DNA of 6,999 nt from Syntrophobacter sp. SbD2 (GCA_900290385.1 OMSV01000037.1:1-6999), one strand, 5' to 3'. Numbered from the stretch's first letter, positions 1 to 5,883 are shown. The notes: a model not told the origin generated them from the letters alone. Numbers and translations: made by a program.

Positions 1-43
1 TCGATGGGAATTATAGGTAGGTTATTGAATTAACGGAATAAAA

Positions 44-56
44 CGTTAAGTTAACG
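44..56. repeat. Short perfect palindrome (operator-like)
   Basis: CGTTAA, one central G, then TTAACG gives a perfect 6-bp inverted repeat. The TTAACGG half also occurs at 30-36, 21 bp (two helical turns) upstream of the copy at 51-57. The spacing and symmetry are what a dimeric repressor site would show. No gene start is visible next to it, so a binding role is only a guess. Confidence 0.3.
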
Positions 57-64
57 GCATTAGA

Positions 65-79
65 CGTAGCCCAGCTACG
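65..79. repeat. Small hairpin, CGTAGC/GCTACG
   Basis: CGTAGC (65-70) and GCTACG (74-79) pair around a 3-nt loop. The surrounding sequence to about 133 looks like half of an interspersed intergenic repeat rather than a gene. That impression is from memory and untested. Confidence 0.3.
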
Positions 80-187
80 CCTGTGGTTTTGCTCAATCTT
101 CGCGACCAAATCAGTCTCAAAATCCGGCGCAATCCCTAAGAGGATTATTTACGGACAAGCCCTTAGTTTCGGGTTGAGTTATCAACT

Positions 188-214
188 AAAAGGCGGGCTG
201 TTTGCCCGCCTTTT
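188..214. terminator. Strong bidirectional Rho-independent terminator
   Basis: A perfect 11-bp stem (AAAAGGCGGGC at 188-198 pairing with GCCCGCCTTTT at 204-214) closes a TGTTT loop. On the plus strand it is followed by a T-rich run (TTTTCCTTTT), and on the minus strand by TTTTAGTT. It can therefore end transcription in both directions: for sodB, about 115 nt past its stop codon, and for anything entering from the left. Confidence 0.88.
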
Positions 215-240
215 CCTTTTGATCTTATTGGATTTTCGTT

Positions 241-292
241 TTCTCAGCGTCCTCTTCTTGGCCTGACCATGTCCCGTCTCTGTGGCGAACGC
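241..292 (-). repeat. Diverged copy of the 'CACAGAG' interspersed repeat
   Basis: This 52-bp stretch aligns without gaps to the reverse complement of 1101-1152, with 41 of 52 positions identical by my count. The best-conserved part is the shared CGTCTCTGTGG core. It lies between the sodB stop and the terminator and is inverted relative to the copy upstream of sodB. No coding function is suggested. Confidence 0.7.
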
Positions 293-327
293 TCGGTTTT
301 TTTCCAGCTTCTGCGCGGCCCTTGCCG

Positions 328-921
328 TTACTTAAGGCGCGAATTTACGAAGTCCCAGTTGATCAGATTGTCGATAACGGCCTGTATGAAATCGGGTCGC
401 CTGTTCTGGTAGTCGAGGTAGTAAGCGTGCTCCCAGACGTCCACGGTCAGTAGCGGCTTGATTCCGTGAGCGACCGGGGTATCGGCGTTTGCGGTTTTCA
501 TCACCTCGAGCTTGGCGTTTTTGAGTACCAGCCAGGCCCATCCGCTCCCGAACTGTGTAATTCCGGCGTTTTTCAATTCTTCTGCAAATTTTTCGTAACT
601 TCCGAAGTCAAGGTCTATCTTTTGCGCTATCTGACCGGTTGGGCGCCCTCCTCCCTTAGGTTTCAGGCAAGTCCAGAAAAAGGAATGGTTCCAGGCCTGG
701 GCGACATTATTGAATATGCCGGCCTTGGAGGCGTCCCCGGCAACTTTTTTGATTATGGCCTCGGGGTTTTCTTTGTCCAGATCGGTCCCGGCAATTAGCT
801 TGTTTCCATTATCGACATAGGCCTTGTGGTGCTTGTCGTGGTGGAACTCCAGGGTCCTTGCGCTGATATAGGGCTCCAGCGCGTCTTTTGCAAACGGAAG
901 GTCCAGCAATGTAAGAGACAT
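328..921 (-). CDS. sodB: Superoxide dismutase, iron type (SodB)
   Basis: This enzyme dismutates superoxide to oxygen and hydrogen peroxide in the cytoplasm; no signal peptide is visible. The protein is 197 residues, normal for the family. The four metal ligands are present: His27, His79 in the WNH motif, and Asp161 and His165 in DVWEHAYY, plus the second-shell His31/Tyr35. Gln75 just before WNH, together with Ala146 in the NADTP segment, is the iron-type pattern; manganese enzymes usually have Gly at the first place and Gln at the second. The ATG start is well supported by AAAGGAGC about 6-7 nt upstream. The gene is a single transcription unit, with a possible promoter at 978-1006 and a terminator at 188-214. 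In an anaerobe it would serve oxygen tolerance (inference). A cambialistic (Fe/Mn) enzyme cannot be excluded from sequence. Confidence 0.96.
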   Translation of the reverse strand: MSLTLLDLPFAKDALEPYISARTLEFHHDKHHKAYVDNGNKLIAGTDLDKENPEAIIKKVAGDASKAGIFNNVAQAWNHSFFWTCLKPKGGGRPTGQIAQKIDLDFGSYEKFAEELKNAGITQFGSGWAWLVLKNAKLEVMKTANADTPVAHGIKPLLTVDVWEHAYYLDYQNRRPDFIQAVIDNLINWDFVNSRLK

Positions 922-977
922 TCTTTTGCTCCTTTTAGGTTGCTCCGGTTGACGACTCTTAATGATGGGTCACGTGG

Positions 978-1006
978 ATTGTAAGACCAAATCGTTTGAA
1001 AACTAA
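978..1006 (-). promoter_or_regulatory. Possible sigma-70 promoter of sodB
   Basis: Read on the minus strand, TACAAT (978-983, five of six matches to the -10 consensus) is preceded 17 bp upstream by TTAGTT (1001-1006), a weak -35 match. Transcription would start about 50 nt before the sodB ATG. The -10 box is good and the -35 poor. No recognisable Fur or redox-regulator site was seen. Confidence 0.33.
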
Positions 1007-1103
1007 GCACGTATTGAATAATGCTCAAGTGTGAAGTCATATTGGATTTGAGAATCCCTGCGAAAAGTGGACATTGGCTTCCGGGTCCTAATGTGCGTAG
1101 GCG

Positions 1104-1279
1104 TTCACCACAGAGACGGGGCGTAGTCCGGTCAAGGAGGGAACACAGAGAAGAGCTTTATTAGCCGGGATCAAGAGGGCTTACAGGATTAACAGAAATG
1201 GCTATTTTAAAGCGCTGGGACCTTTGTTGATCTCATTGAATTTTGGTTTCCTCTGTGTCCTCTGAGCCTCTGTGGTGAA
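1104..1279. repeat. MITE/REP-like palindromic interspersed element ('CACAGAG' family)
   Basis: The ends form a perfect 12-bp inverted repeat: TTCACCACAGAG at 1104-1115 and CTCTGTGGTGAA at 1268-1279. A second inner pair is CACAGAG (1144-1150) with CTCTGTG (1251-1257). The interior contains an ACAGGATTAACAG-like segment that I associate with a repeat found in many environmental genomes, including Deltaproteobacteria. The element has no transposase and no coding capacity. Its left arm (1101-1152) is homologous to the copy at 241-292 beyond sodB. Target-site duplications are not obvious. Confidence 0.7.
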
Positions 1280-1417
1280 GGGGTTCCAATGTGCGGCCTG
1301 AGACCTTCGTTTGTTAATCCAGCGTTCATCCGTAAACACCGGATGCGGCAATTGGAGTTTCCGATTCGGAAAGAGGGGATTTTCCGTCCTGGCTAGAAAA
1401 TCAAGGGGTTGCGCGGA

Positions 1418-1435
1418 GGCGTACATCCGTACGCC
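1418..1435. repeat. 7-bp hairpin downstream of the radical SAM gene
   Basis: GGCGTAC (1418-1424), loop ATCC, then GTACGCC (1429-1435) gives a GC-rich perfect stem about 60 nt beyond the stop codon of the minus-strand operon. No T-tract follows on either strand, so it is not a standard intrinsic terminator. It could stabilise the mRNA 3' end or be a remnant of an interspersed repeat. Confidence 0.4.
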
Positions 1436-1496
1436 GCACAAGCAAGCCCGAAGATTGACGCCGCCAGGGCGGAAAAGGACTCTTGCCGAGCGGAAA

Positions 1497-2771
1497 CTAA
1501 TCCAGCGGAGGGTTAAAATAGCCCAGCCTGACATCCGGGAATTCATCCCGGATTCGCGAGATCAGGCGCTGGATTCCAATCTTCTTTTCGCTGAGATTCG
1601 GTCTAAGCTTGTCGAGGTACCAGTCGGGGTCGATGTTGAGGTTGCGCATTTGGATCAAATCGAGGCGGGTTTCGGATATTAGCTCCTTGAGAGCGTTCCA
1701 TTCGCTTTGCTGATCTGTAAATCCAGGGAGAACGAAATAATTGATAGACGCGAACCCGCCGTTCGTTTTCACTACGGAGATGGAGCGCCGTGCGTGTTCG
1801 AAGCTATAACCCCTGGGGCGGAAGTATCTCTCGTAATACTCGGGACGCGCGCTGTTGATGCTGACTCGGATGCTCTGGAGACCGGCGCGGCAGAGCTTTT
1901 CGACTGCGTCGGGAAGACTTCCGTTTGTGTTGAGGTTAATAGTGCCTCGGCCTGTGGCTTTGCGCATCATGCGGATAGAGGCGTCCAGGGTTTTAGCCTG
2001 CAAGAGGGGCTCCCCTTCGCAGCCCTGCCCGAAGCTGACCACTGCCCGGGGGGCTTTTTCAAGGTGCGGGACTGCAACCCCGCATATTTCATCAGGAGTA
2101 GGCACGAAGGTGATACGGTCCTGTGTTGCGCACAGGCCTGTGCCATCCTGGCGGCTGATGCAACCGATGCACCGGGCGTTGCACTCCGGGGAGGTTGGAA
2201 GAGGGGCCTCCCAGCGGTTCATGAACAGGTTTCTGGCTGCAGGGCAGCCGTAGGTAAGAGCGCATCGGCCCAGGTGCTGCAAGAGCCTGTTTTCACGCTC
2301 CGCTCGCATGCGTCCGCCGGCGTTTCGCTCGATTAGTTTTGGGTCAAAATTGCGGAAATCCTGCCGCTGGTCACTGTCGATCCTGACTGCGGGAACCACA
2401 AAACCCCCGTTTAGCCAGCCCACGGCAGTATAGGCGAAAAGAGGCAAAAGAGGAGCACGGGCATTGGCCCTGTAAGCAGGAGAGTAGAGTCGCGTATAGG
2501 CAGGGGAAATGAATGCTGCTACAGCCCGGACAGGTTTGGCGGGCTCGAAAGGGTCTGAGGGCATAGGCTCGAACGTGCCCCCTTTGCGGTTGAAGCCAAC
2601 GGGTAGACGCTCCGGGAGGAGGAACAGTTCGCTGCCTTCGGGGAGTGGAATCAGTTCAGGCGATCGAACCCTTTGCCATGTGTTAGCGCTGGCCCCCGCC
2701 ATTTCCAGAGCGGGCCAGTCGTATATATTTCCGTTGACGTCAGCGTAAACGAGCGCGGGCCGGTCTTTCAT
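1497..2771 (-). CDS. Radical SAM domain protein, function unassigned
   Basis: The protein has 424 residues. The radical SAM cluster motif CNARCIGC places the 4Fe-4S ligands at Cys197, Cys201 and Cys204. It is followed by a GGE-type motif (GQGCEGEP, 248-255), a TNGS strand motif (282-285) and further barrel strands (IRVSIN at 301-306, INYFVLPG at 343-350), so the core spans about 190-410. Before it is a long N-terminal region of about 165 residues of unknown role, starting with a YADVNGNIYDWP segment. Extra cysteines at 170, 176, 214, 230 and 251 cluster around the core; none lie after Cys294, so there is no SPASM or twitch domain. It would generate a 5'-deoxyadenosyl radical, but no substrate can be named. 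The ATG is the first in-frame start after a TGA; a purine-rich AAGGAG sits rather far away (16 nt), so translation is probably coupled to the overlapping upstream gene. Confidence 0.88.
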   Translation of the reverse strand: MKDRPALVYADVNGNIYDWPALEMAGASANTWQRVRSPELIPLPEGSELFLLPERLPVGFNRKGGTFEPMPSDPFEPAKPVRAVAAFISPAYTRLYSPAYRANARAPLLPLFAYTAVGWLNGGFVVPAVRIDSDQRQDFRNFDPKLIERNAGGRMRAERENRLLQHLGRCALTYGCPAARNLFMNRWEAPLPTSPECNARCIGCISRQDGTGLCATQDRITFVPTPDEICGVAVPHLEKAPRAVVSFGQGCEGEPLLQAKTLDASIRMMRKATGRGTINLNTNGSLPDAVEKLCRAGLQSIRVSINSARPEYYERYFRPRGYSFEHARRSISVVKTNGGFASINYFVLPGFTDQQSEWNALKELISETRLDLIQMRNLNIDPDWYLDKLRPNLSEKKIGIQRLISRIRDEFPDVRLGYFNPPLD

Positions 2772-3615
2772 CGGGGCTTTTCAACATCTCCTTAAAGCTG
2801 CTAAATCGCGCTCCTATAACATATTTCAAATTATAAAGCATTCGATCCAGGAATTCGAAAGCAAAAGGAGTCATCTGCTGGTGGTGGATTATGATTCCGG
2901 CCAGCCCCTTCATTTTTGAAAGCCCGAAAAACTGATCGACCAGCAGGGCAAAGTCGTTGGCGGGATTTTTGACATTTCGGGCATGAAGGTCTAAACGGGT
3001 GGAAAAGTGTTTAATACCGTCAAGGGACTTTATGCCGGGCGGAAATGGGGCCGTTGCCGAAATGCCTTTGAAGTCCAGATTGCGCAACGCCTTCAGAGTA
3101 GCCGTGGAAAAACGGTTCCATGGGGGAGTAAAGACCGGAACGAAATTGGGACCGAAAATACGCTCCATTTTAGTGCGGCCCTGAAGAATATCTTCGTATT
3201 GGCGCTCGGGGGCCCTGTCCGATCCGAATTCGCTTTCGGCGCCCTCTTTTTGCCAGTTGATATGCCTCCAGCCATGCTGGTGCCAGTTCCAGAGGTCCTC
3301 ATCCACGGACGCGGCCCGGAAAACTTTCTCCTGCCTGGTGTCGCTTAGCCATGCGGGAACGACCGCTATCGCAAGTGGGACCCGGTAGAATCGAAAGAGA
3401 CTGCACAGAGCGTCAAAAGCCTTGCTGGCGGCCCCGATATTATCGGCTCGAAAAAAAATCGGGGGCAACACGGCCGAGGTCATCCGGGCGGATGCTTCGT
3501 CCAGAACGCCCTTCCAGCCAGGCAAAGGCGCCTTCCAGACTGGCGAGTACTTCCTTGGCATGTAGGAAGCATCGAGGCCAAGAACATCAGGGCGTAAGTG
3601 AAGTCCCCCTTCCAT
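2740..3615 (-). CDS. CE4/NodB-fold polysaccharide deacetylase-like protein
   Basis: The protein has 291 residues and lacks a clear signal peptide or membrane segment, so it is probably cytoplasmic. It shows the order of motifs of carbohydrate esterase family 4: FFRADN (54-59) for motif 1, HGWRH (114-118) giving the HxxxH metal pair, FTPPWNRF (162-169) for motif 3, and IIHHQQ (242-247) for the late histidine motif. Family members remove N- or O-acetyl groups from sugars with a divalent metal; the substrate here is unknown. In motif 1 the usual second Asp (a metal ligand) is Asn59, which may weaken or change catalysis. The start is supported by GAGGAG 7 nt upstream. It is the first gene of a minus-strand operon; its stop lies 32 bp inside the radical SAM gene, a strong sign of co-translation. 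Confidence 0.82.
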   Translation of the reverse strand: MEGGLHLRPDVLGLDASYMPRKYSPVWKAPLPGWKGVLDEASARMTSAVLPPIFFRADNIGAASKAFDALCSLFRFYRVPLAIAVVPAWLSDTRQEKVFRAASVDEDLWNWHQHGWRHINWQKEGAESEFGSDRAPERQYEDILQGRTKMERIFGPNFVPVFTPPWNRFSTATLKALRNLDFKGISATAPFPPGIKSLDGIKHFSTRLDLHARNVKNPANDFALLVDQFFGLSKMKGLAGIIIHHQQMTPFAFEFLDRMLYNLKYVIGARFSSFKEMLKSPDERPARARLR

Positions 3616-3619
3616 CGGG

Positions 3620-3633
3620 CCGCTCCTCTGCGG
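3620..3633 (-). promoter_or_regulatory. Hairpin presenting the ribosome binding site of the deacetylase-like gene
   Basis: On the minus strand CCGC and GCGG flank AGAGGA, so most of the GAGGAG ribosome binding site sits in the loop of a 4-bp GC stem just before the start codon. The stem is short and may be fortuitous. If real it would modulate initiation for both operon genes. Confidence 0.25.
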
Positions 3634-3802
3634 AAGAAGCCAAACGCAGATTATTTAAAATTAATGTGAAGGAAATATAAAGGATGGATTTGAACTGGAT
3701 TACCACCAAACTACAGTTTACGCATGGTTTGCTCCCGAGTCAACCGGTATTTAAGTTGCAGATTCAGTCCGGTGTGGAGGGAACCGCGCAAAAATCGGAG
3801 CG

Positions 3803-3830
3803 TTGATCTTTCTGGCAATTTTGCTAGCAT
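3803..3830 (+). promoter_or_regulatory. Possible sigma-70 promoter of the methyltransferase gene
   Basis: TTGATC (3803-3808) and TAGCAT (3825-3830) are 16 bp apart and each match four of six consensus bases. Transcription would start near 3837, leaving a leader of under 20 nt before the ATG. This agrees with the weak ribosome binding site there. Confidence 0.33.
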
Positions 3831-3854
3831 TAGAATTCTGGCAGAAGTTATTTG

Positions 3855-5138
3855 ATGCTCAAACACCTCTTACGGAAAAGTGTGGCTGCTTATCAAATTC
3901 ATACAGGGGGTTTTTCCCGCCGGATCAAAACTCACATCGCCGGACCAGAGCATCGGTTCGCGATTGTGGTCCCGCCTGGGCTTGCCCGCATATGTCTCGA
4001 CGAGACCCGTTGGCTCGATATTCCACTACCGGAGCTGAGCGATGCAGGGCTGGAATTTGACCGCAGGCTGAAAGACGCTTACACCTGCAATCTTTGGCTC
4101 AGGACTGCGAGCCGGGTGCTTTGCAGGCTTGCCCCATTTCGCGCAGGCGCTGTCGAAGAGCTCTTCCACAAAGCTTCGCGGATACCTTGGGAGCTTTGGC
4201 TGAATCAGAATATAAAGCTTGATATCGAAGCAATCGTGGAATATTCGCGGATAAGCCACGAGGGAAGGGTGGCCGAGGTCATTGCCGAGAGCATCGAAAA
4301 AAGTCTAAGAGAAAAAGGGCCTCTCAGTCCCTCAGATACCCTGGCTAAAGACAGCGAGCACCGGGCGCCGGGCGAATCGACCGGCAACGGGCTGCGCTCT
4401 AATGATTCGGAACTGAAGCAAAAAATCCTCGTTCGTCTTCTAGAGGACCACTGCCGGATCAGCATCGATATGTCTGGCGCCCATCTGCACCAAAGGGGAT
4501 ACCGGCTCCGGCACACGGGCGCACCTCTGCGTGAGACGCTTGCGGCCGCCATCCTTTTAAAGTCCGGTTGGACGGGCGATGAGCCGCTCGTCGACGGGAT
4601 GTGCGGTTCGGGCACTTTCCCGATTGAGGGGGCTTTGATGTCCCGGCGGATTGCTCCAGGGTTTGGCCGCTATTTTTTATTCCAGGAGTGGCCTTCATTT
4701 CAGAATAAGACCTGGGAATACCTGCGGCGCAAGGCGAAGGAGAACTCTGTCCTCGAAGTGCCTGAGACGATCATTGGAATCGATATCGATCCGGAGGCTA
4801 TCGAAGTGTCGGCCGAAAATGCAGATCGCGCCGGAGCAGGTGGTGACATCCAATGGGAAAAGATTGATTTCTTTGAGTTCAATCCCCGGAAAAGAGGGCT
4901 GAGAAAAGGTCTGCTTGTGCTGAACCCGCCCTACGGAGTACGTTTGAGCGCGGGAGGAGTAGGCCTCTACGAGAGAATCGGCGCCCACCTGAGACTCAAT
5001 TTCAAAGGCTGGAAATACGCCGTCCTCGCGGGTTCCCGGCTGGAAGCGGCAGCAATGGGTACGGGCCGGGTGCGCCTATGGAACGTCCGGCATGGAGGAA
5101 TGCACGTCACAGTCGTGCTTGGCAGGATTGAGGCCTAA
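3855..5138 (+). CDS. rlmL: RlmL-like 23S rRNA guanine-N2 methyltransferase
   Basis: The protein (427 residues from the ATG) belongs to the THUMP plus UPF0020 methyltransferase family. Members transfer methyl from S-adenosylmethionine to N2 of a guanine in 23S rRNA (G2445 in the E. coli RlmL half). The N-terminal third carries the ferredoxin-like/THUMP RNA-binding region (about 33-150). The catalytic domain shows SGAHLHQRGYR (207-217), motif I DGMCGSGTF (247-255), the acidic strand GIDIDPEA (308-315) and the catalytic NPPY (357-360). Residues about 153-189 form a hydrophilic, poorly conserved linker. It lacks the RlmK-type second domain of the fused gammaproteobacterial enzyme. TTG at 3852 immediately precedes the ATG and is a less likely start; the ribosome binding site is weak (AGAAG). 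The gene diverges from the deacetylase-like operon and converges on the CoA-binding gene. The exact target base is inferred from the family. Confidence 0.88.
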   Translation: MLKHLLRKSVAAYQIHTGGFSRRIKTHIAGPEHRFAIVVPPGLARICLDETRWLDIPLPELSDAGLEFDRRLKDAYTCNLWLRTASRVLCRLAPFRAGAVEELFHKASRIPWELWLNQNIKLDIEAIVEYSRISHEGRVAEVIAESIEKSLREKGPLSPSDTLAKDSEHRAPGESTGNGLRSNDSELKQKILVRLLEDHCRISIDMSGAHLHQRGYRLRHTGAPLRETLAAAILLKSGWTGDEPLVDGMCGSGTFPIEGALMSRRIAPGFGRYFLFQEWPSFQNKTWEYLRRKAKENSVLEVPETIIGIDIDPEAIEVSAENADRAGAGGDIQWEKIDFFEFNPRKRGLRKGLLVLNPPYGVRLSAGGVGLYERIGAHLRLNFKGWKYAVLAGSRLEAAAMGTGRVRLWNVRHGGMHVTVVLGRIEA

Positions 5139-5211
5139 AAAGCGAGACATAACTGTCCGAGGCGAACAAAAGCCCATTTGAATAAAAACTTTACCCCCCT
5201 TCCGCGAGGTA

Positions 5212-5661
5212 TTAAGCCGTTTCGCCGCCGGAAAGACGGGCGTGTTCTATTTTTAAGCACTTGTTCATCACAACGCTCAGACCTGCGCGCCTCGCCTTTT
5301 GGGCCGCCTCTTCGTTTTCCAGGCCGAGCTGCATCCATACCGCGCCGGCCCCAATTTCTATCGCCTCATCGACGACGCCCGCAAGAGCGTCGGGCCTGCG
5401 GAAAATATCCACTACGTCCACATGCTCCGGAATTGACTTCAAGTCCGGATAACATTTCGCCCCCAGAACTTCCTCGCACTTCGGATTGACCCCTATCACC
5501 TTAAAACCTTGCCCGATCAGATATTTTGCAACCTTGTGGCTGGGGCTCTCCTCTTTTTCCGAGATGCCGACGACGGCTATTGTTTTCGAACTGCACAGGA
5601 TATTTCTCAGATCCCGGTCCGGCGCTGCGGGGCCGTCTTCTATTTTACATTCGATGCTCAT
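5212..5661 (-). CDS. CoA-binding domain protein (YccU/CoA_binding_2 family)
   Basis: This small cytoplasmic Rossmann-fold protein has 149 residues from the preferred start. It shows the nucleotide-binding strand-turn TIAVVGIS (27-34), a second strand KVIGVNP (54-60), DVVDIFRRP (82-90), GAVWMQLG (106-113) and the closing VVMNKC..IEH segment (130-140). These are hallmarks of the stand-alone CoA-binding family related to succinyl-CoA synthetase alpha subunits. The physiological role of the family is not settled; it lacks catalytic domains and may bind CoA or an acyl-CoA as a sensor. The ATG at 5661 is chosen over an in-frame ATG at 5682 because it has a perfect AGGAGG just upstream, while the earlier one has none. 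The gene is monocistronic and convergent with the methyltransferase (73 bp between stops, no clear terminator). Confidence 0.9.
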   Translation of the reverse strand: MSIECKIEDGPAAPDRDLRNILCSSKTIAVVGISEKEESPSHKVAKYLIGQGFKVIGVNPKCEEVLGAKCYPDLKSIPEHVDVVDIFRRPDALAGVVDEAIEIGAGAVWMQLGLENEEAAQKARRAGLSVVMNKCLKIEHARLSGGETA

Positions 5662-5665
5662 TTTT

Positions 5666-5671
5666 CCTCCT
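5666..5671 (-). promoter_or_regulatory. Ribosome binding site that sets the start of the CoA-binding gene
   Basis: AGGAGG on the minus strand lies 4 nt before the ATG at 5661. The spacing is slightly short but the match is perfect. The alternative ATG seven codons upstream has no such site. Confidence 0.8.
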
Positions 5672-5713
5672 GGGATAGACATGCATACATCGAAAAATAT
5701 TTATCCACGACTC

Positions 5714-5741
5714 AAAGTAGTCAGAAGGTGCAAACTGTCAA
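5714..5741 (-). promoter_or_regulatory. Likely sigma-70 promoter of the CoA-binding gene
   Basis: On the minus strand a perfect TTGACA -35 box (5736-5741) is followed after 16 bp by TACTTT (5714-5719), three of six matches to the -10 consensus. The start of transcription would be about 45-50 nt before the ATG at 5661. The spacer contains GGTGCAAA when read on the plus strand. Confidence 0.42.
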
Positions 5742-5756
5742 GGAGGCAAAAATTCT

Positions 5757-5769
5757 ATTGAATTTCAAT
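5757..5769. promoter_or_regulatory. 13-bp palindrome, candidate operator between divergent promoters
   Basis: ATTGAA, central T, TTCAAT is a perfect 6-bp inverted repeat. Its centre (5763) is 22 bp from the -35 box edge of the minus-strand promoter (5741) and 23 bp from that of the plus-strand promoter (5786). A dimeric regulator bound here could act on both genes. No regulator gene is visible nearby. Confidence 0.35.
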
Positions 5770-5785
5770 GACTTTTGCAAATTAT

Positions 5786-5814
5786 TTGACTCCGCGGGGT
5801 GCAAAGGATACTAG
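5786..5814 (+). promoter_or_regulatory. Likely sigma-70 promoter of rmuC
   Basis: TTGACT (5786-5791, five of six matches) and TACTAG (5809-5814, three of six) are separated by exactly 17 bp. The leader to the rmuC ATG would be about 97 nt and would include the C-rich tract. The -10 box is the weak part of the call. Confidence 0.4.
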
Positions 5815-5847
5815 AAAGGGCCATGATACAGGGACGTGGGTAAATCA

Positions 5848-5883
5848 CCCCTTTAACCCCTTCTCGCCCTCACCCCCTTGCCC
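5848..5883 (-). other. C-rich tract with a G-quadruplex motif on the minus strand
   Basis: Five cytosine runs (4, 4, 3, 5 and 3 bases) are separated by 5, 6, 3 and 3 bases. On the minus strand this meets the usual definition of a G-quadruplex-forming motif. It ends 34 nt before the rmuC start codon. The CCCTCACCCCC...CCCTCTC wording also resembles a degenerate copy of a common interspersed repeat, so structure and repeat origin are both possible. Confidence 0.5.

Larger units (their letters stand above)
1..187. other. Intergenic segment without a recognisable gene
   Basis: No coding region is supported here. On the plus strand all three frames stop within the first 33 bases; at most the last ten codons of a gene to the left (TAA at 31-33) could be present. 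On the minus strand an open stretch runs from about 149 down to a stop near 11, but it has no ATG and matches no family I know. The segment carries a palindrome (44-56), a small hairpin (65-79), a 5-bp hairpin (173-186) and then an intrinsic terminator. It could be the 3' untranslated region of an upstream gene or the 3' end of a small RNA; I cannot decide between them. Confidence 0.5.
922..1496. other. 575-bp gene-free gap holding repeats and hairpins
   Basis: No believable gene lies here. The part nearest sodB holds its ribosome binding site and a possible promoter. The middle is filled by a palindromic interspersed element (1104-1279). The rest (1280-1496), downstream of the radical SAM gene, has several short hairpins: 1327-1345 (CATCCG/CGGATG), 1418-1435 and 1461-1472 (CCGCC/GGCGG). 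An open frame on the minus strand (1202-1546) translates the repeat into an 'FTTEAQRTQR'-like peptide, a typical spurious product of this repeat class. Confidence 0.7.

Noticed and set aside
1..33. Last ten codons of a plus-strand gene ending in TAA at 31-33
   Set aside because: Too short to recognise, and any random frame would give a similar tail.
466..798. Plus-strand open frame of 110 codons
   Set aside because: It lies entirely antisense to the well-supported sodB gene and its translation resembles no protein family.
1461..1472. CCGCC/GGCGG as terminator of the radical SAM operon
   Set aside because: The 2-base loop is too tight and no T-tract follows on the minus strand.
1202..1546. 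Minus-strand open frame of 114 codons with a TTEAQRTQR-like peptide
   Set aside because: It is a translation of the interspersed repeat and runs into the 3' end of the radical SAM gene; no ribosome binding site or family match.
1707..2336. Plus-strand open frame of 209 codons, cysteine- and alanine-rich
   Set aside because: Antisense to the radical SAM gene; a product of the GC bias of the opposite strand rather than an independent gene.
5662..5682. Longer form of the CoA-binding protein starting at 5682
   Set aside because: The seven extra codons have no ribosome binding site, while the ATG at 5661 has a perfect AGGAGG.
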